Source: Rhizobium sp. J15 (lineage in GTDB: Bacteria; Pseudomonadota; Alphaproteobacteria; Rhizobiales; Rhizobiaceae). From it: 64,000 nucleotides of DNA. Positions within the stretch are counted from its first letter, which is position 1. Each line of letters starts with the position of its first letter. This document shows positions 17,002 through 25,577 of this stretch, in pieces. The stretch is from positions 146,369-210,368 of the forward strand of contig NZ_NWSX01000009.1 of the NCBI RefSeq assembly GCF_002531825.1, in the 5' to 3' direction. The translations under genes and the position numbers were made by a program. Under the pieces are notes generated by a model. It had not been told where the DNA came from. It ran no database searches and was given only the letters and a program-made list of their open reading frames with translations.

Positions 17002-18108
17002 ATGGCGACTCATATCGATATCTCCGAGCTTGAAAAGGCCATGGACGGGCTGCTGGAATCCGCCCTCGTCCCGGAAAAATGGACCGGCACGCTGGAAGCG
17101 ATCTCCCGGGCGACCGGCTCCGAAGGCGCCCATATTTTACCGGCGATCGGCAAGTTTTCTCCGGGCTTCCTGACGACGCCCAACCTGCTCGAAGCCTTCG
17201 ACGTCTATTTCGCCGAAGGCTGGTACAAGCGGGATTTTCGAGAGCGCGGGCTTCCGGTCGCACTCGCCAAAGGCATCATCATCGAGCACGACATCGCCTC
17301 GGAAGAGGAGTTCCGGCGCCACGAATTCTACACCGAGTTTCTTGCCCGCTTCGGCCTGCGTTATTCCGCCATGATCGCCTTTACCTCAGGCGATACGCTG
17401 CTCACCCTCAACCTGCAGCGCCGGATCGACGATCCTCCGTTCGACCGGGAGGAGGAGCGCATCCTGCTCTCCATGCAATCGAAGCTGACCGCCTCGGCCG
17501 AAATCATCCGCTCGCTGCAGGCCGCAAAGATCGACGGCATGAGCGAGGCTTTCGAGCTCAGCGGCACCGCTGCCGTCTTCTTCGACCGCACCGGCCATGT
17601 CAGCCATCTGAACAATCGGGCCGAAAGACTGCTCAACGGCGATATCCGCATCGTCGACCGTGAACTGGTTTCCGCCAGCCAGGAAGAGACCGGCCTGCTG
17701 CGGCGGCACTTGAAGGCGGTTCTTGCGGGAGACCCTTTCCTCAACCCGGCCGTATCGACGCCGGTGCTTTTCTCGCGCGCCGGCAAGGCCCCGCTCATCA
17801 TTCGTGCCCAGGCCCTCCGGGGCCTGCCCGCTGATATCTTCGCCCACTCGCGCGCCGTCGCCATCATTACCGACCTTTCCGAACGCGCAAGAACGGACGG
17901 CGACCTCCTGCGGCGGCTGTTCGCCCTGACGCCGCAGGAGGCGACCGTCGCCCGTCTGCTGATGGAGGGCTCCTCGCCGCGCCAGATCGCCGAGATTTGC
18001 GGCCTGAGCTATGAAACGGCGCGCGGCTACGTCAAGAAGCTGCTTGCCAAGACCGGGACGCAGCGCCAGTCGCAGCTGATCTCGCTTCTCTCCGCCGTGA
18101 AAATCTAG
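17002..18108 (+). CDS. LuxR-type transcriptional regulator, orphan
   Basis: A 368-residue protein with a C-terminal LuxR/GerE helix-turn-helix at about residues 300-365 (LFALTPQEATVARLLMEGSS, then IAEICGLSYETARGYVKKLL). The N-terminal 200 residues do not show the autoinducer-binding pattern. They resemble the uncharacterised sensor region common in rhizobial solo LuxR proteins, with a possible PAS-like part near 190-280. There is no synthase (LuxI) nearby. It stands alone between patD and a small membrane gene, so target and signal are unknown. Confidence 0.82.
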   Translation: MATHIDISELEKAMDGLLESALVPEKWTGTLEAISRATGSEGAHILPAIGKFSPGFLTTPNLLEAFDVYFAEGWYKRDFRERGLPVALAKGIIIEHDIASEEEFRRHEFYTEFLARFGLRYSAMIAFTSGDTLLTLNLQRRIDDPPFDREEERILLSMQSKLTASAEIIRSLQAAKIDGMSEAFELSGTAAVFFDRTGHVSHLNNRAERLLNGDIRIVDRELVSASQEETGLLRRHLKAVLAGDPFLNPAVSTPVLFSRAGKAPLIIRAQALRGLPADIFAHSRAVAIITDLSERARTDGDLLRRLFALTPQEATVARLLMEGSSPRQIAEICGLSYETARGYVKKLLAKTGTQRQSQLISLLSAVKI

Positions 18109-18213
18109 ACCCGGCCAGCAACAGCCTTCCGCTTGATGAGGCATCCTTCCAACGATGCGGGAACAATTTCCCCGCTGCCGCGTCTTCTCAGGCAAAGGTA
18201 AAAGGATGCTGCC

Positions 18214-18387
18214 ATGCTGAAATGGGCTCTGATATTTTTCGTCATTTCGATCATCGCCGGCTTCTTCGGCTTCTCCGGTGTATCCGCCGCCACCGCGACG
18301 ATCGCGCGCGTTCTCTTCGGTATCGCGCTGGTGATCTTCCTGATCTTCCTCGTCCTTGCGCTGATGGCAGGCCAGGCAGTCCTCTAA
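18214..18387 (+). CDS. DUF1328/UPF0391 small membrane protein
   Basis: A 57-residue protein with two hydrophobic helices, [20 protein letters not shown] and a second ending [13 protein letters not shown]. This is the DUF1328 (YtjA) pattern: start MLKWA, a GF-GF turn in the middle, and length near 55. An AAAGGA ribosome site at 18200-18205 precedes the ATG at 18214. Homologues are widespread small inner-membrane proteins, often stress-induced, with no known biochemical role. Confidence 0.85.
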   Translation: MLKWALIFFVISIIAGFFGFSGVSAATATIARVLFGIALVIFLIFLVLALMAGQAVL

Positions 18388-18504
18388 GTCGTGCCAACTA
18401 TAGGCCGTTGCCGGGAACGCGATCATCGCGGTGATCGCCCGGCTGGCCGGCTGTCCCGTCAATGACCTCCTCCACTCTCACCCGCATTGCGGTGAGCAAA
18501 TTGG

Positions 18505-18948
18505 CTACAGGATTGCCTTGAGCAAAGGATGCATGTTGCCTGCCCGCCGTTTCAGCAGATGGTCGACCGAGATCGATCCCGCGCCGACAGCCACAAGAGC
18601 GAACATGCCGCCGGCAATCGCCAGGTCCTTTTCGAAATGCAGCAGCTCGTTCTGGCTTGCAAAATTGGTATGGAAGAGAAAAGCCGTCGCCAGACAGAAA
18701 AGCGCCAGCGCCAATGCCCCGAGCCGGCTGAGGAAGCCTGCGGCGACGGAAAGGCCGGCGCTTATCTGAAGCGCGATCGTGGCAAAAGCAATCGGCGCCG
18801 ACAAGCCCAGTTTCTCGAAAATCTCGATGGTCGCGGTGAGATTTGCCGCCAGTGATAATCCCTCATGCAGGAAGATCAGGGACAAGAGAAGCCTGCCGAG
18901 GAGAAGAATGATATCGGCCAGGGGCGGCCGGCTTGAGGCGCTTTCCAT
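18505..18948 (-). CDS. DoxX-family membrane protein
   Basis: A 147-residue protein with four hydrophobic helices and the DoxX features LLGRLLLSLIFLHEGLSLAANL near the N-terminus and GAGSISVDHLLKRR at the end. DoxX proteins are small inner-membrane proteins variably linked to thiosulfate oxidation and redox homeostasis. A second, more distant DoxX-like gene is at 54311. It is convergent with the DUF1328 gene; the 117-base gap holds a CTCACC/GGTGAG dyad at 18477-18496. Confidence 0.8.
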   Translation of the reverse strand: MESASSRPPLADIILLLGRLLLSLIFLHEGLSLAANLTATIEIFEKLGLSAPIAFATIALQISAGLSVAAGFLSRLGALALALFCLATAFLFHTNFASQNELLHFEKDLAIAGGMFALVAVGAGSISVDHLLKRRAGNMHPLLKAIL

Positions 18949-19028
18949 CAGATTCTCCCATTTGCAGAGCGGACGGGCGGCCCGCTTTCGTTCGGATCCT
19001 CTTCAACACGTCCCGAGCCCAGCTCACG

Positions 19029-19697
19029 CTATAGCAGGCTCGCCCCGACATTGATCGCAAGCGCCAGGATCGTCGTGTTGAACAAAAAAGACAGCACGGC
19101 ATGCAGCAGCGTCAGCTTGCGCATGCTGGTCGAGCTGACGGCGACATCCGCCGTCTGCGCGGCAACACCGATGGTGAAGGAGAAATAGAGAAAATCCCAG
19201 TAACCGGGTTCGTCGATACCGTCGGGGAATTTGAGGCCGCTCTCTTCGTCCGCCCCGCCATAGAAATGGTGGGCATAATGGATAGTGAAGAGCGTGTGCA
19301 GAAAGACCCAGGAGATCAGGATCGTCAGCACCGCGCCGCCCGCCCTTGCCAGCGCGACGTCAGGCGTCGCCTCCTTGATCGAATGAAGCTCGAGCCCGAT
19401 GCCGGCGATACTCGCGAGCGACGCACCGATCGAAAGCGCCAGCAGGACCGTGTCGGAAAAATCGAGATCCTCGGCGCGTTTGCGGATGCTTTCGACCGTC
19501 GCCCGCAGCATCTTGCGCCAGCTGAGCGCAATGAAGACGCCGGCGCTGGCATTCCATCCGAACAGCACGTTGCGGGCGCTGACCTCACGCGATGTCACGG
19601 CCAGAAAGACCGCCAGGCCGGCAAGGAAAGCGATGATGAAACTTGCATGCCGGGAGGAAAGCGCCGTCAGAGACGTTGTCCGTTCCTCGTCCTCCAT
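19029..19697 (-). CDS. DUF1345 membrane protein
   Basis: A protein of about 222 residues with five to six hydrophobic segments. The pattern HTLFTIHYAHHFYGG near the middle and GYWDFLYFSFTIGVAAQTADV are characteristic of DUF1345, an uncharacterised inner-membrane family. The ATG at 19697 is chosen, with 19715 also possible. An ion-channel-like fold has been suggested from the pore-like FSFTIGVAAQTAD stretch, but this is not established. It is downstream of and codirectional with tal, separated by a terminator. Confidence 0.78.
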   Translation of the reverse strand: MEDEERTTSLTALSSRHASFIIAFLAGLAVFLAVTSREVSARNVLFGWNASAGVFIALSWRKMLRATVESIRKRAEDLDFSDTVLLALSIGASLASIAGIGLELHSIKEATPDVALARAGGAVLTILISWVFLHTLFTIHYAHHFYGGADEESGLKFPDGIDEPGYWDFLYFSFTIGVAAQTADVAVSSTSMRKLTLLHAVLSFLFNTTILALAINVGASLL

Positions 19698-19735
19698 CTT
19701 CACCTCCGGCCGCATAGGTCCTTGATAACAGCATG

Positions 19736-19770
19736 AAAAAGGCGCGGTTGCCAGCGGGCCACCGCGCCTT
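19736..19770 (-). terminator. Terminator after tal
   Basis: On the minus strand AAGGCGCGGT (19770-19761) pairs with ACCGCGCCTT (19748-19739) and runs into TTTTT ending at 19736. A 10-bp stem plus T-run, 21 bases past the tal stop codon, is a textbook intrinsic terminator. Confidence 0.9.
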
Positions 19771-19790
19771 CGATCGTTTGCCGTGCCCGA

Positions 19791-20756
19791 TCAGGCGGCA
19801 GCGAGCTGCAGTTCCTTCTGCACCATGGTGCGCAGCGTCGCCAGATCCTTGGCAAAGGCGCGGATGCCTTCGGCGAGCTTTTCGGTCGCCATCGCGTCTT
19901 CGTTCATCATCCAGCGGAAAGTCTTCTCGTCGACGGCGATTTTCGAGGCCGGCTTGATCGTCTCGGGCGACAGCTTGCGCTCAAGCTTGCCCTGGTCGTT
20001 CGAAAGCTCGTCGAGCAGGTTCGGAGCGATGGTCAGGCGATCGCAACCGGCCAGCGCTTCGATCTCGCCGGTATTGCGGAAGGATGCGCCCATGACGACG
20101 GTCTTGATGTCGTTCGCCTTGTAGTAGTTGTAGATATCGCGAACGGACAGCACGCCCGGATCTTCCTCGGCGGTGAAATCCTTGCCGGTCGACTTCTTGT
20201 ACCAGTCGAGGATGCGGCCGACGAAGGGCGAAATCAGGAAAACCTTGGCATCGGCGCAGGCGATCGCCTGTGCCTTGGAGAAGAGCAGCGTCAGATTGCA
20301 GTCGATGCCTTCCTTCTGCAGGATTTCCGCTGCGCGGATGCCTTCCCAGGTGGAAGCGAGCTTGATGAGGATGCGGTCCTTCTCGATGCCGCGCTCCTTG
20401 TAGGCGGCAATGATGCTGCGGGCCTTGTTCAGCGACGCTTCGGTATCGAAGGACAGGTCGGCATCGACCTCAGTCGAAACGCGGCCGGGAACAAGCTTCA
20501 CCAGCGCGGCGCCGACGGAGATGGCAAGGCGGTCGGCAACCGCTGCAGCGGCAACATTGGCATCACCGCCGAGCTTCTTGCCCCAGGCGATCGCTTCCTT
20601 CATGTCGTCGGCAAACATCTCGGTGCCGAGCGCCTTGAGAACGATGGACGGGTTGGTCGTGCAGTCGACCGGCTTCAGGCGGGCGACAGCCTGAATGTCG
20701 CCGGTATCGGCGACGACGGTGGTAATCTCGCGGAGTTGGTCAAGCTTGGATGTCAT
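19791..20756 (-). CDS. tal: Transaldolase
   Basis: A 321-residue enzyme of the non-oxidative pentose phosphate pathway, transferring a dihydroxyacetone unit from sedoheptulose-7-phosphate to glyceraldehyde-3-phosphate. The Schiff-base Lys lies in [12 protein letters not shown]. The N-terminal signature is [11 protein letters not shown], and [14 protein letters not shown] completes the active site. It is TalB-like in length. The in-frame extension to 20918 is discarded because [20 protein letters not shown] is the family N-terminus and starts at 20756. Confidence 0.95.
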   Translation of the reverse strand: MTSKLDQLREITTVVADTGDIQAVARLKPVDCTTNPSIVLKALGTEMFADDMKEAIAWGKKLGGDANVAAAAVADRLAISVGAALVKLVPGRVSTEVDADLSFDTEASLNKARSIIAAYKERGIEKDRILIKLASTWEGIRAAEILQKEGIDCNLTLLFSKAQAIACADAKVFLISPFVGRILDWYKKSTGKDFTAEEDPGVLSVRDIYNYYKANDIKTVVMGASFRNTGEIEALAGCDRLTIAPNLLDELSNDQGKLERKLSPETIKPASKIAVDEKTFRWMMNEDAMATEKLAEGIRAFAKDLATLRTMVQKELQLAAA

Positions 20757-21185
20757 GGTCAGTAATCCTTGTTGAATTTGGGCTGCGGACCGGCGCGAGT
20801 TCCGCCCGGCAAAGAGGTGATCTAGGGACAGACGGTTTGCATGCTGCAGACGGAAATACGCGCATCCGTAACGGATGATCGATAAACGTGAGGGACAGCG
20901 GACCTGTTCCGGCCGCATGCGAACGGCTGTTCGAACGCAAGCGGCAGCGCCTGCGGCTCAAGGGCCGGTCGTGACTTTCGGCATGCCCGCACTATGTCCT
21001 CCTCGGACGGACAAGAACGACTTCATCTCGCGAGGACTATCGCCGCGCGGCTAAGGAAAAGTCAAGGACATTTGTGCATTTCAATTGACATAAGTGTCAC
21101 ACCCGTCATTATCCCGGCAGCAAGCGCGTCATTGCAGCCTTTGTCCTCGCAAGGGATTTAGGACAGAAATCGTGCGGGAGGAGAT
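20757..21185. other. 429-base intergenic region between tal and SorC regulator
   Basis: This divergent gap must hold both promoters. Towards the SorC gene there is TTGACA at 21085-21090 with a weak CATTAT about 16 bases downstream. Over the -35 box lies the dyad GACA-taag-TGTC (21087-21098), a possible operator. No coding region or RNA gene can be supported; the small minus-strand open frame here looks like noise. Confidence 0.5.
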
Positions 21186-22163
21186 GTGGTCAAGCTCAAA
21201 CGCGGCACGCACACGGCCTATTCAGAAGCGTCATCGCTGCGGCTGAGGGCCGCATGGCTCTATTACAATGAGGGCCTGACCCAGAAGGACGTCGCCGAAC
21301 AGCTCGGCATCAGCCGCACCACGGTCATCCGCCTGCTCGACGAAGCGATGAAACGCAGCGAAGTCCAGATCTGGATCAACGATTCGATCGGCGACTGCGT
21401 CGAGCTTTCGGTGAAGTTGGAGCGCGCCTATAGCCTCGACGAGGCGATCGTGGTACCGAAGCCCGTCAATTGCGACGTCAACGGGCTGGCGAAAAATGTC
21501 GGGCTGGCGCTCGGCCAGTTCCTCTCCGAAGCGATTCCCGACGATTACACCATCGGCGTCGGCTGGGGCCGCACCATGACGGCGTCGCTCGCAAGCTTCC
21601 GGCCGCCGCGTCGCGACAACTGCAAGATCGTTTCGCTGCTCGGGGGCATAGTCGCCGTGCACCAGACGAACCCGATCGACTATACTTGGCGGCTGGCAAA
21701 CCAGCTCGGTGCCGAATGCTATATGTTCCTGGCGCCGCTGCTCGTCGATTCCGTCGAGACCAAACGCAATCTGATCGAGAAATGCGGGCTGGACACGATC
21801 TATCGTCTCGCCGAAAACCTCGATCTCGCCATCGTCAGCTGCGGCGATATCGGCCCGCACTCGACCTCGCTGTCGGAGGGCTGGATATCGAAGGCAGAGT
21901 TGCAGGAACTGATCGACGCCGGCTGCGTCTGCGACACCATGTTCAACTTCCTCGACAAGGACGGCAATTCGGTCGACCACTCGATCAACCGGCGCGTCAT
22001 GTCCGTCGATCTCGACACGCTGAAGGAGGCCAGGCACATCGTGCTCTCCTCCGGCGGCGCTCACCGCGCCGTCGCCATCCGCGCCACCATCAAGCGCATC
22101 GGCTGCAACACGCTGATCACCGATGAAAGCGCCGCGCGAGAACTTTTGCGACTGGCGGAATGA
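21186..22163 (+). CDS. SorC/DeoR-family sugar-binding transcriptional regulator
   Basis: A 325-residue regulator. The N-terminal helix-turn-helix (about residues 18-60, YYNEGLTQKDVAEQLGISRT) is followed by the large SorC sugar-phosphate-binding domain, with IGVGWGRTMTASLASF and the terminal motif VLSSGGAHRAVAIRATIKRI. It begins with GTG at 21186 behind a close GGGAGGAG. It faces transaldolase divergently, so sugar-phosphate control of tal is possible but unproven. A second SorC member sits at 36096 and clearly belongs to the polyol operon. A small orphan gene starts four bases after its stop. Confidence 0.87.
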   Translation: MVKLKRGTHTAYSEASSLRLRAAWLYYNEGLTQKDVAEQLGISRTTVIRLLDEAMKRSEVQIWINDSIGDCVELSVKLERAYSLDEAIVVPKPVNCDVNGLAKNVGLALGQFLSEAIPDDYTIGVGWGRTMTASLASFRPPRRDNCKIVSLLGGIVAVHQTNPIDYTWRLANQLGAECYMFLAPLLVDSVETKRNLIEKCGLDTIYRLAENLDLAIVSCGDIGPHSTSLSEGWISKAELQELIDAGCVCDTMFNFLDKDGNSVDHSINRRVMSVDLDTLKEARHIVLSSGGAHRAVAIRATIKRIGCNTLITDESAARELLRLAE

Positions 22164-22167
22164 GTTC

Positions 22168-22683
22168 ATGCTTTCACTCGATAGTCAGCGTTGGGGTGAA
22201 TTGAGGCAATGCTATGGTCTTGCGACAGACACGCCGGAGCTGCTGAAAACGCTGGAAAAATCGCCTGGACCAATGCCCACCCCTGGGGCAGAACCCTGGT
22301 TCAGCCTGTGGTCGAGCCTCTGTCATCAAGGTGATGTCTACACGGCGTCATATGCGGCCGTTCCTCATATCGTCAGGATCGCGCTCACCACGGCGACGCC
22401 AATCGATTTCTCATTCTACCAGTTGCCGGCGAGTATCGAAGTTTCTCGAAAAACAGGGCGAGGACCGGATATACCGGGTGATCTGGAGCAAGCCTACCTG
22501 CACGCGATCGCATCCTTAGCCGAGTGTGTGAGCCTTCATCGCCATGAAGCATGGGATCGGCCAACCCTCCTGTCGGCAAGCGCGGCCCAGGCAGTTGCCA
22601 AGGGCCATATCCATATCGCGGAGGCGCTATCCAATCTGGATGATGACATCATCGCTCGGATCATCAATTCCGATTTTGACTAG
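22168..22683 (+). CDS. Hypothetical protein, immunity-protein-like
   Basis: A 171-residue soluble protein without signal peptide. The segment WSSLCHQGDVYTASYAAVPHIV (about residues 48-70) is a pattern I associate with a scattered family of small, mostly helical proteins found beside toxin or accessory genes. It starts with ATG at 22168, four bases after the SorC stop, and runs towards ada. Its base composition is lower in GC than its neighbours (for example the stretch around 22390-22460), which suggests later arrival. No toxin gene is adjacent. Function unknown; the immunity suggestion is weak inference. Confidence 0.6.
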   Translation: MLSLDSQRWGELRQCYGLATDTPELLKTLEKSPGPMPTPGAEPWFSLWSSLCHQGDVYTASYAAVPHIVRIALTTATPIDFSFYQLPASIEVSRKTGRGPDIPGDLEQAYLHAIASLAECVSLHRHEAWDRPTLLSASAAQAVAKGHIHIAEALSNLDDDIIARIINSDFD

Positions 22684-22695
22684 CTCCGGCATCTA

Positions 22696-23568
22696 TCAGG
22701 CATGGGCCGATTCCCAACCGAGCATCGCCCGCTTGCGGGTCAGGCCCCAATGATATCCGGTCAGGGCTCCGTTCTTGCCGAGCGCGCGATGGCAGGGCAC
22801 GACGAAGGAGATCGGGTTGGCCCCGACCGCAGCGCCCACGGCGCGCATCGCGGTCGGCCGGCCGATATCCCTGGCGATATCGCTATAGGTCACGGCCTTG
22901 CCGAAGGGGATCTTCAACAGGCTCTGCCACACGCTGACCTGGAAATCCGTTCCGATCAGAACCACCCGCAGCGGCTGGTCCGAGCTCCAGCGGCCCGGCT
23001 GGAAGATCCGTTCCGCATAGAAAGCCGTCGCCTGCCGGTCTTCGATATAACAGGCGTTCGGCCAGCGGCAGGTCATGTCCTCAAAACAAGCCTTCTCGTC
23101 ACCGGTATCGCTGAAGGCGAGACCGGCAAGGCCGCGGTCTGTTGCCATGACCAGCGCCGTGCCGAAGGGGCAGGTGTGGAACCCGTAGCGGATCGTCAGG
23201 CCGCCGCCCCTCGCCTTCCACTCGCCCGGAGACATCGCCTCATGGGTGACGAACAGGTCATGCAGGCGGCTCGGACCGGAAAGACCGACTTCGATCGAGG
23301 TTTCGAGCAGCGGCATCTCCTCCCTGCGCAAGAGCCGCTTTGCGTGGTCGAGCGTGACGGCCTGCAGGAACGCCTTCGGGGAAAGGCCGGCCCAGCGGGT
23401 GAACGTCTTCTGAAGCTGCGTCGGCGACTGGTTCAGCCGCGCCGCGATCGCCTCCAGCGAGGGCTGGTCGCGATATTCTTCGCTGATGAGTTCGATGACC
23501 TGGCGGACGGTGTCGTAATCCGGGCCATCCGGGGTGATATCGGTGTCGAGCTTCGCGATCATATTCAT
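22696..23568 (-). CDS. AraC-HTH / O6-methylguanine-DNA methyltransferase fusion (Ada-like, lacking the N-terminal metal domain)
   Basis: A 290-residue DNA repair protein. Residues about 20-115 form an AraC-type helix-turn-helix (LEAIAARLNQSPTQLQKTFT and VGLSGPSRLHDLF). Residues about 120-290 are the methyltransferase, with acceptor Cys 259 in VPCHRALG and the DNA-binding segment GKAVTYSDIARDIGRPTAMR. Full-length Ada has a further 90-residue zinc domain that takes methyl groups from phosphotriesters; none is present here. It should therefore repair O6-alkylguanine, but it lacks the usual methylation switch for activating transcription. It converges with the orphan gene, stops 12 bases apart. 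Confidence 0.88.
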   Translation of the reverse strand: MNMIAKLDTDITPDGPDYDTVRQVIELISEEYRDQPSLEAIAARLNQSPTQLQKTFTRWAGLSPKAFLQAVTLDHAKRLLRREEMPLLETSIEVGLSGPSRLHDLFVTHEAMSPGEWKARGGGLTIRYGFHTCPFGTALVMATDRGLAGLAFSDTGDEKACFEDMTCRWPNACYIEDRQATAFYAERIFQPGRWSSDQPLRVVLIGTDFQVSVWQSLLKIPFGKAVTYSDIARDIGRPTAMRAVGAAVGANPISFVVPCHRALGKNGALTGYHWGLTRKRAMLGWESAHA

Positions 23569-23650
23569 CGTTTTTCTCCTTTAGACAGGAGATAATCAAG
23601 GGCGGCCGGCCAAACCACCCGTTTCTTGCGCACCCTTTCCTATCAGCGCA

Positions 23651-24148
23651 TCAGATACGCTGCTTGACCGTGGCGAGCGCCCCTTTGAAAGCCTTGGCGA
23701 ACGTCTCGCGATCCTCGGGATTGAGGAAAGAGCCGATATCGGTACGCCGGCCCTCACCGAAAATCTGCATGGACAGGATGCCGATCTCCTGATGCCGGCG
23801 CACGCGGAAACGCGCCCAGAACGGGTTGAAATGATGCTCCACCATCCGCCCCGACGGTGCGAACTTGCGCACCGAAACATCCGTGCGCGATACCGTGACT
23901 TCCTCGCGCGCCCTTCCGGAGCGGTAGCTCAGCCAGAACGCGCCGTAGAGCAGCACGAAATCCAGCCCGAAGAAGAAGCCGATCGGCCAGGCGCCGGTGA
24001 CGGTGAAGAATAGGCCGTAGAGAAAGCAGACGGCGCCCGACAAAATGAGCAGCACCTTGAAGCCCTTGCGCCCGAGAGACCGGTGGGGAAAGAGTTCGGC
24101 GGCGAAAACAGGCTTTTCGTTGAAGCTGTCGGCGTTGCTTTCCATCAT
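23651..24148 (-). CDS. DUF2244 membrane protein
   Basis: A 165-residue protein of the DUF2244 family. Two adjacent hydrophobic helices form a hairpin at about residues 30-75 (VLLILSGAVCFLYGLFFTV and GFFFGLDFVLLYGAFWL). They are followed by a cytoplasmic domain with RMVEHHFNPFWARFRV and a terminal FAKAFKGAL. No function is established for the family. The ATG pair at 24148/24145 is the likely start, since upstream codons would run into nth. It is divergent from nth with only 22 bases between the starts, so their promoters must overlap the two genes. Confidence 0.8.
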   Translation of the reverse strand: MMESNADSFNEKPVFAAELFPHRSLGRKGFKVLLILSGAVCFLYGLFFTVTGAWPIGFFFGLDFVLLYGAFWLSYRSGRAREEVTVSRTDVSVRKFAPSGRMVEHHFNPFWARFRVRRHQEIGILSMQIFGEGRRTDIGSFLNPEDRETFAKAFKGALATVKQRI

Positions 24149-24170
24149 GGCCGTTGAGTATAGATTCTCC

Positions 24171-24953
24171 ATGGCGAATCCGAAACTCAAATCCGTTGGC
24201 AAACCCTCGCAAAGCTCGAATGTGATTGCCCGCCGCAAACCGGCAGCGGCGGTAAAAACCGCCTATTCCGTGGCTGAGCGCGAGGAGATCTTCCGCCGTT
24301 TCTCGGTGCAGCGGCCGGAACCGAGGGGCGAACTCGAACACACCAATCCCTTCACCCTTGTCGTCGCCGTGGCGCTTTCCGCCCAGGCGACCGACGCCGG
24401 CGTCAACAAGGCGACGCGGGCGCTCTTCAAGATCGCCGACACGCCGCGGAAGATGCTCGATCTCGGCGAGGAGAAGGTCCGCGACTACATCAAGACGATC
24501 GGCCTTTATCGCAACAAGGCAAAGAACGTCATCGCGCTTTCCCAGATGCTGGTCGACGAATTCGCTGGCAAGGTGCCGGAAACGCGCGACGAACTGGTCC
24601 GCCTGCCCGGCGTCGGGCGCAAGACCGCCAATGTCGTGCTCTCCATGGCCTTCGGCCAGGCGACGATGGCCGTCGACACCCACATTTTCCGCATCGCCAA
24701 CCGCATCAGGCTCGCCCCCGGCAAGACGCCCGACGAGGTCGAGGCGCGGCTGATGAAGGTGGTTCCGAAACATTATCTCTATCACGCCCATCACTGGCTG
24801 ATCCTGCACGGCCGCTACACCTGCAAGGCGCGCCGCCCCGAATGCGAGCGCTGCGTCATCGCCGACATCTGCAAATCGCCGGAGAAGAGTTCGGATATTC
24901 CGGCGCCGCTCGTCGAGCTACCGCCGCAGGTGATCGGCGAGGCCGTCGAGTAG
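24171..24953 (+). CDS. nth: Endonuclease III
   Basis: A 260-residue base-excision repair glycosylase/AP lyase acting on oxidised pyrimidines. The helix-hairpin-helix LPGVGRKTANVVLSMAFG carries the catalytic Lys, and VDTHIFRIANRI carries the catalytic Asp. The C-terminal iron-sulfur loop has the C-X6-C-X2-C-X5-C spacing in CKARRPECERCVIADIC. An N-terminal basic extension of about 25 residues is common in rhizobia. The ATG at 24171 is favoured. The 3' end overlaps the convergent TetR gene by 36 bases. Confidence 0.94.
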   Translation: MANPKLKSVGKPSQSSNVIARRKPAAAVKTAYSVAEREEIFRRFSVQRPEPRGELEHTNPFTLVVAVALSAQATDAGVNKATRALFKIADTPRKMLDLGEEKVRDYIKTIGLYRNKAKNVIALSQMLVDEFAGKVPETRDELVRLPGVGRKTANVVLSMAFGQATMAVDTHIFRIANRIRLAPGKTPDEVEARLMKVVPKHYLYHAHHWLILHGRYTCKARRPECERCVIADICKSPEKSSDIPAPLVELPPQVIGEAVE

Positions 24954-25496
24954 GGCCGCAATCGCCCGCTCGTAATCCCGCCGCTCGCCGCCGGCATCGA
25001 TCGCGATCGCGGCGCGGTCGAAAGCCGCCGACAGCAGTGACGTCAGCGGGCCGAGCAAGGCGCCTGCCTCAGGCAGAAGCGCCTGAAGTCCTTCCCGCAA
25101 GCTCGCCTCCGCATTCTCCGCATCCACTGCCGCGATCGCCGGCGATCCGAGAACGGCAGGCGCTTCCATCAACAGCAGCCGTGTTCGCCCCGGCTGCGCC
25201 ATGGCGGTGAAATAGGCCGAAGCGCCGGCGATCAGTGCGGCCCGCGGCGCTTGTTCCGATGCCGAAGACGCCTCGATCGCCTTGGCCACTTCCTGCGCCT
25301 CACACTTGATCACCGCCTCGAAAAGCGCCTTCTTGTCCTCGAAATGATGGTAGAGCGCGCCGCGCGTCACCCCTGCCGCCGCGACGATCTCCGGCGTCGC
25401 CGTCTCGGCATACCCCTTCTCGACGAAGATGCGCCGTCCGGCGTCGATCAGCGCCTGCCTCGTCTGTTCCGTTCTCTCGCGATTGCTGCGGCTCAT
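24918..25496 (-). CDS. TetR-family regulator of the VOC gene
   Basis: A 192-residue TetR repressor. The helix-turn-helix lies at about residues 25-55 (YAETATPEIVAAAGVTRGAL followed by YHHFEDKKALF). The C-terminal domain is Ala/Leu-rich. It is divergent from a VOC-family gene, and the 81-base gap holds two near-identical 18-bp dyads, so control of the VOC gene and of itself is likely. Its last 36 bases overlap nth on the other strand. Confidence 0.9.
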   Translation of the reverse strand: MSRSNRERTEQTRQALIDAGRRIFVEKGYAETATPEIVAAAGVTRGALYHHFEDKKALFEAVIKCEAQEVAKAIEASSASEQAPRAALIAGASAYFTAMAQPGRTRLLLMEAPAVLGSPAIAAVDAENAEASLREGLQALLPEAGALLGPLTSLLSAAFDRAAIAIDAGGERRDYERAIAALLDGLADHLRR

Positions 25497-25507
25497 GCAG
25501 CCTGTTT

Positions 25508-25558
25508 ACATACAAACTGCATGTATGTTAATACATAAAAACATACAGCCTGCATGTA
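25508..25558. promoter_or_regulatory. Paired TetR operators, 33 bp apart
   Basis: ACATACAAACTGCATGTA at 25508-25525 and ACATACAGCCTGCATGTA at 25541-25558 agree at 16 of 18 positions. Each is itself a dyad (ACATACA against TGCATGT). Their 33-base spacing equals about three helical turns, so two dimers would sit on one face of the DNA. They occupy the whole divergent promoter region of the TetR/VOC pair. Confidence 0.75.
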
Positions 25559-25577
25559 AAAAGGAAGGAAGCAAGAA

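Noticed and set aside
20757..20961. Short minus-strand frame upstream of tal
   Set aside because: No ribosome site, Arg/Ser/Pro-rich random composition, and it overlaps the tal promoter region.
22168..22683. Orphan gene considered as half of a toxin-antitoxin pair
   Set aside because: The partner positions are filled by a SorC regulator and a DNA repair gene, and no small toxin frame with a ribosome site is visible next to it.
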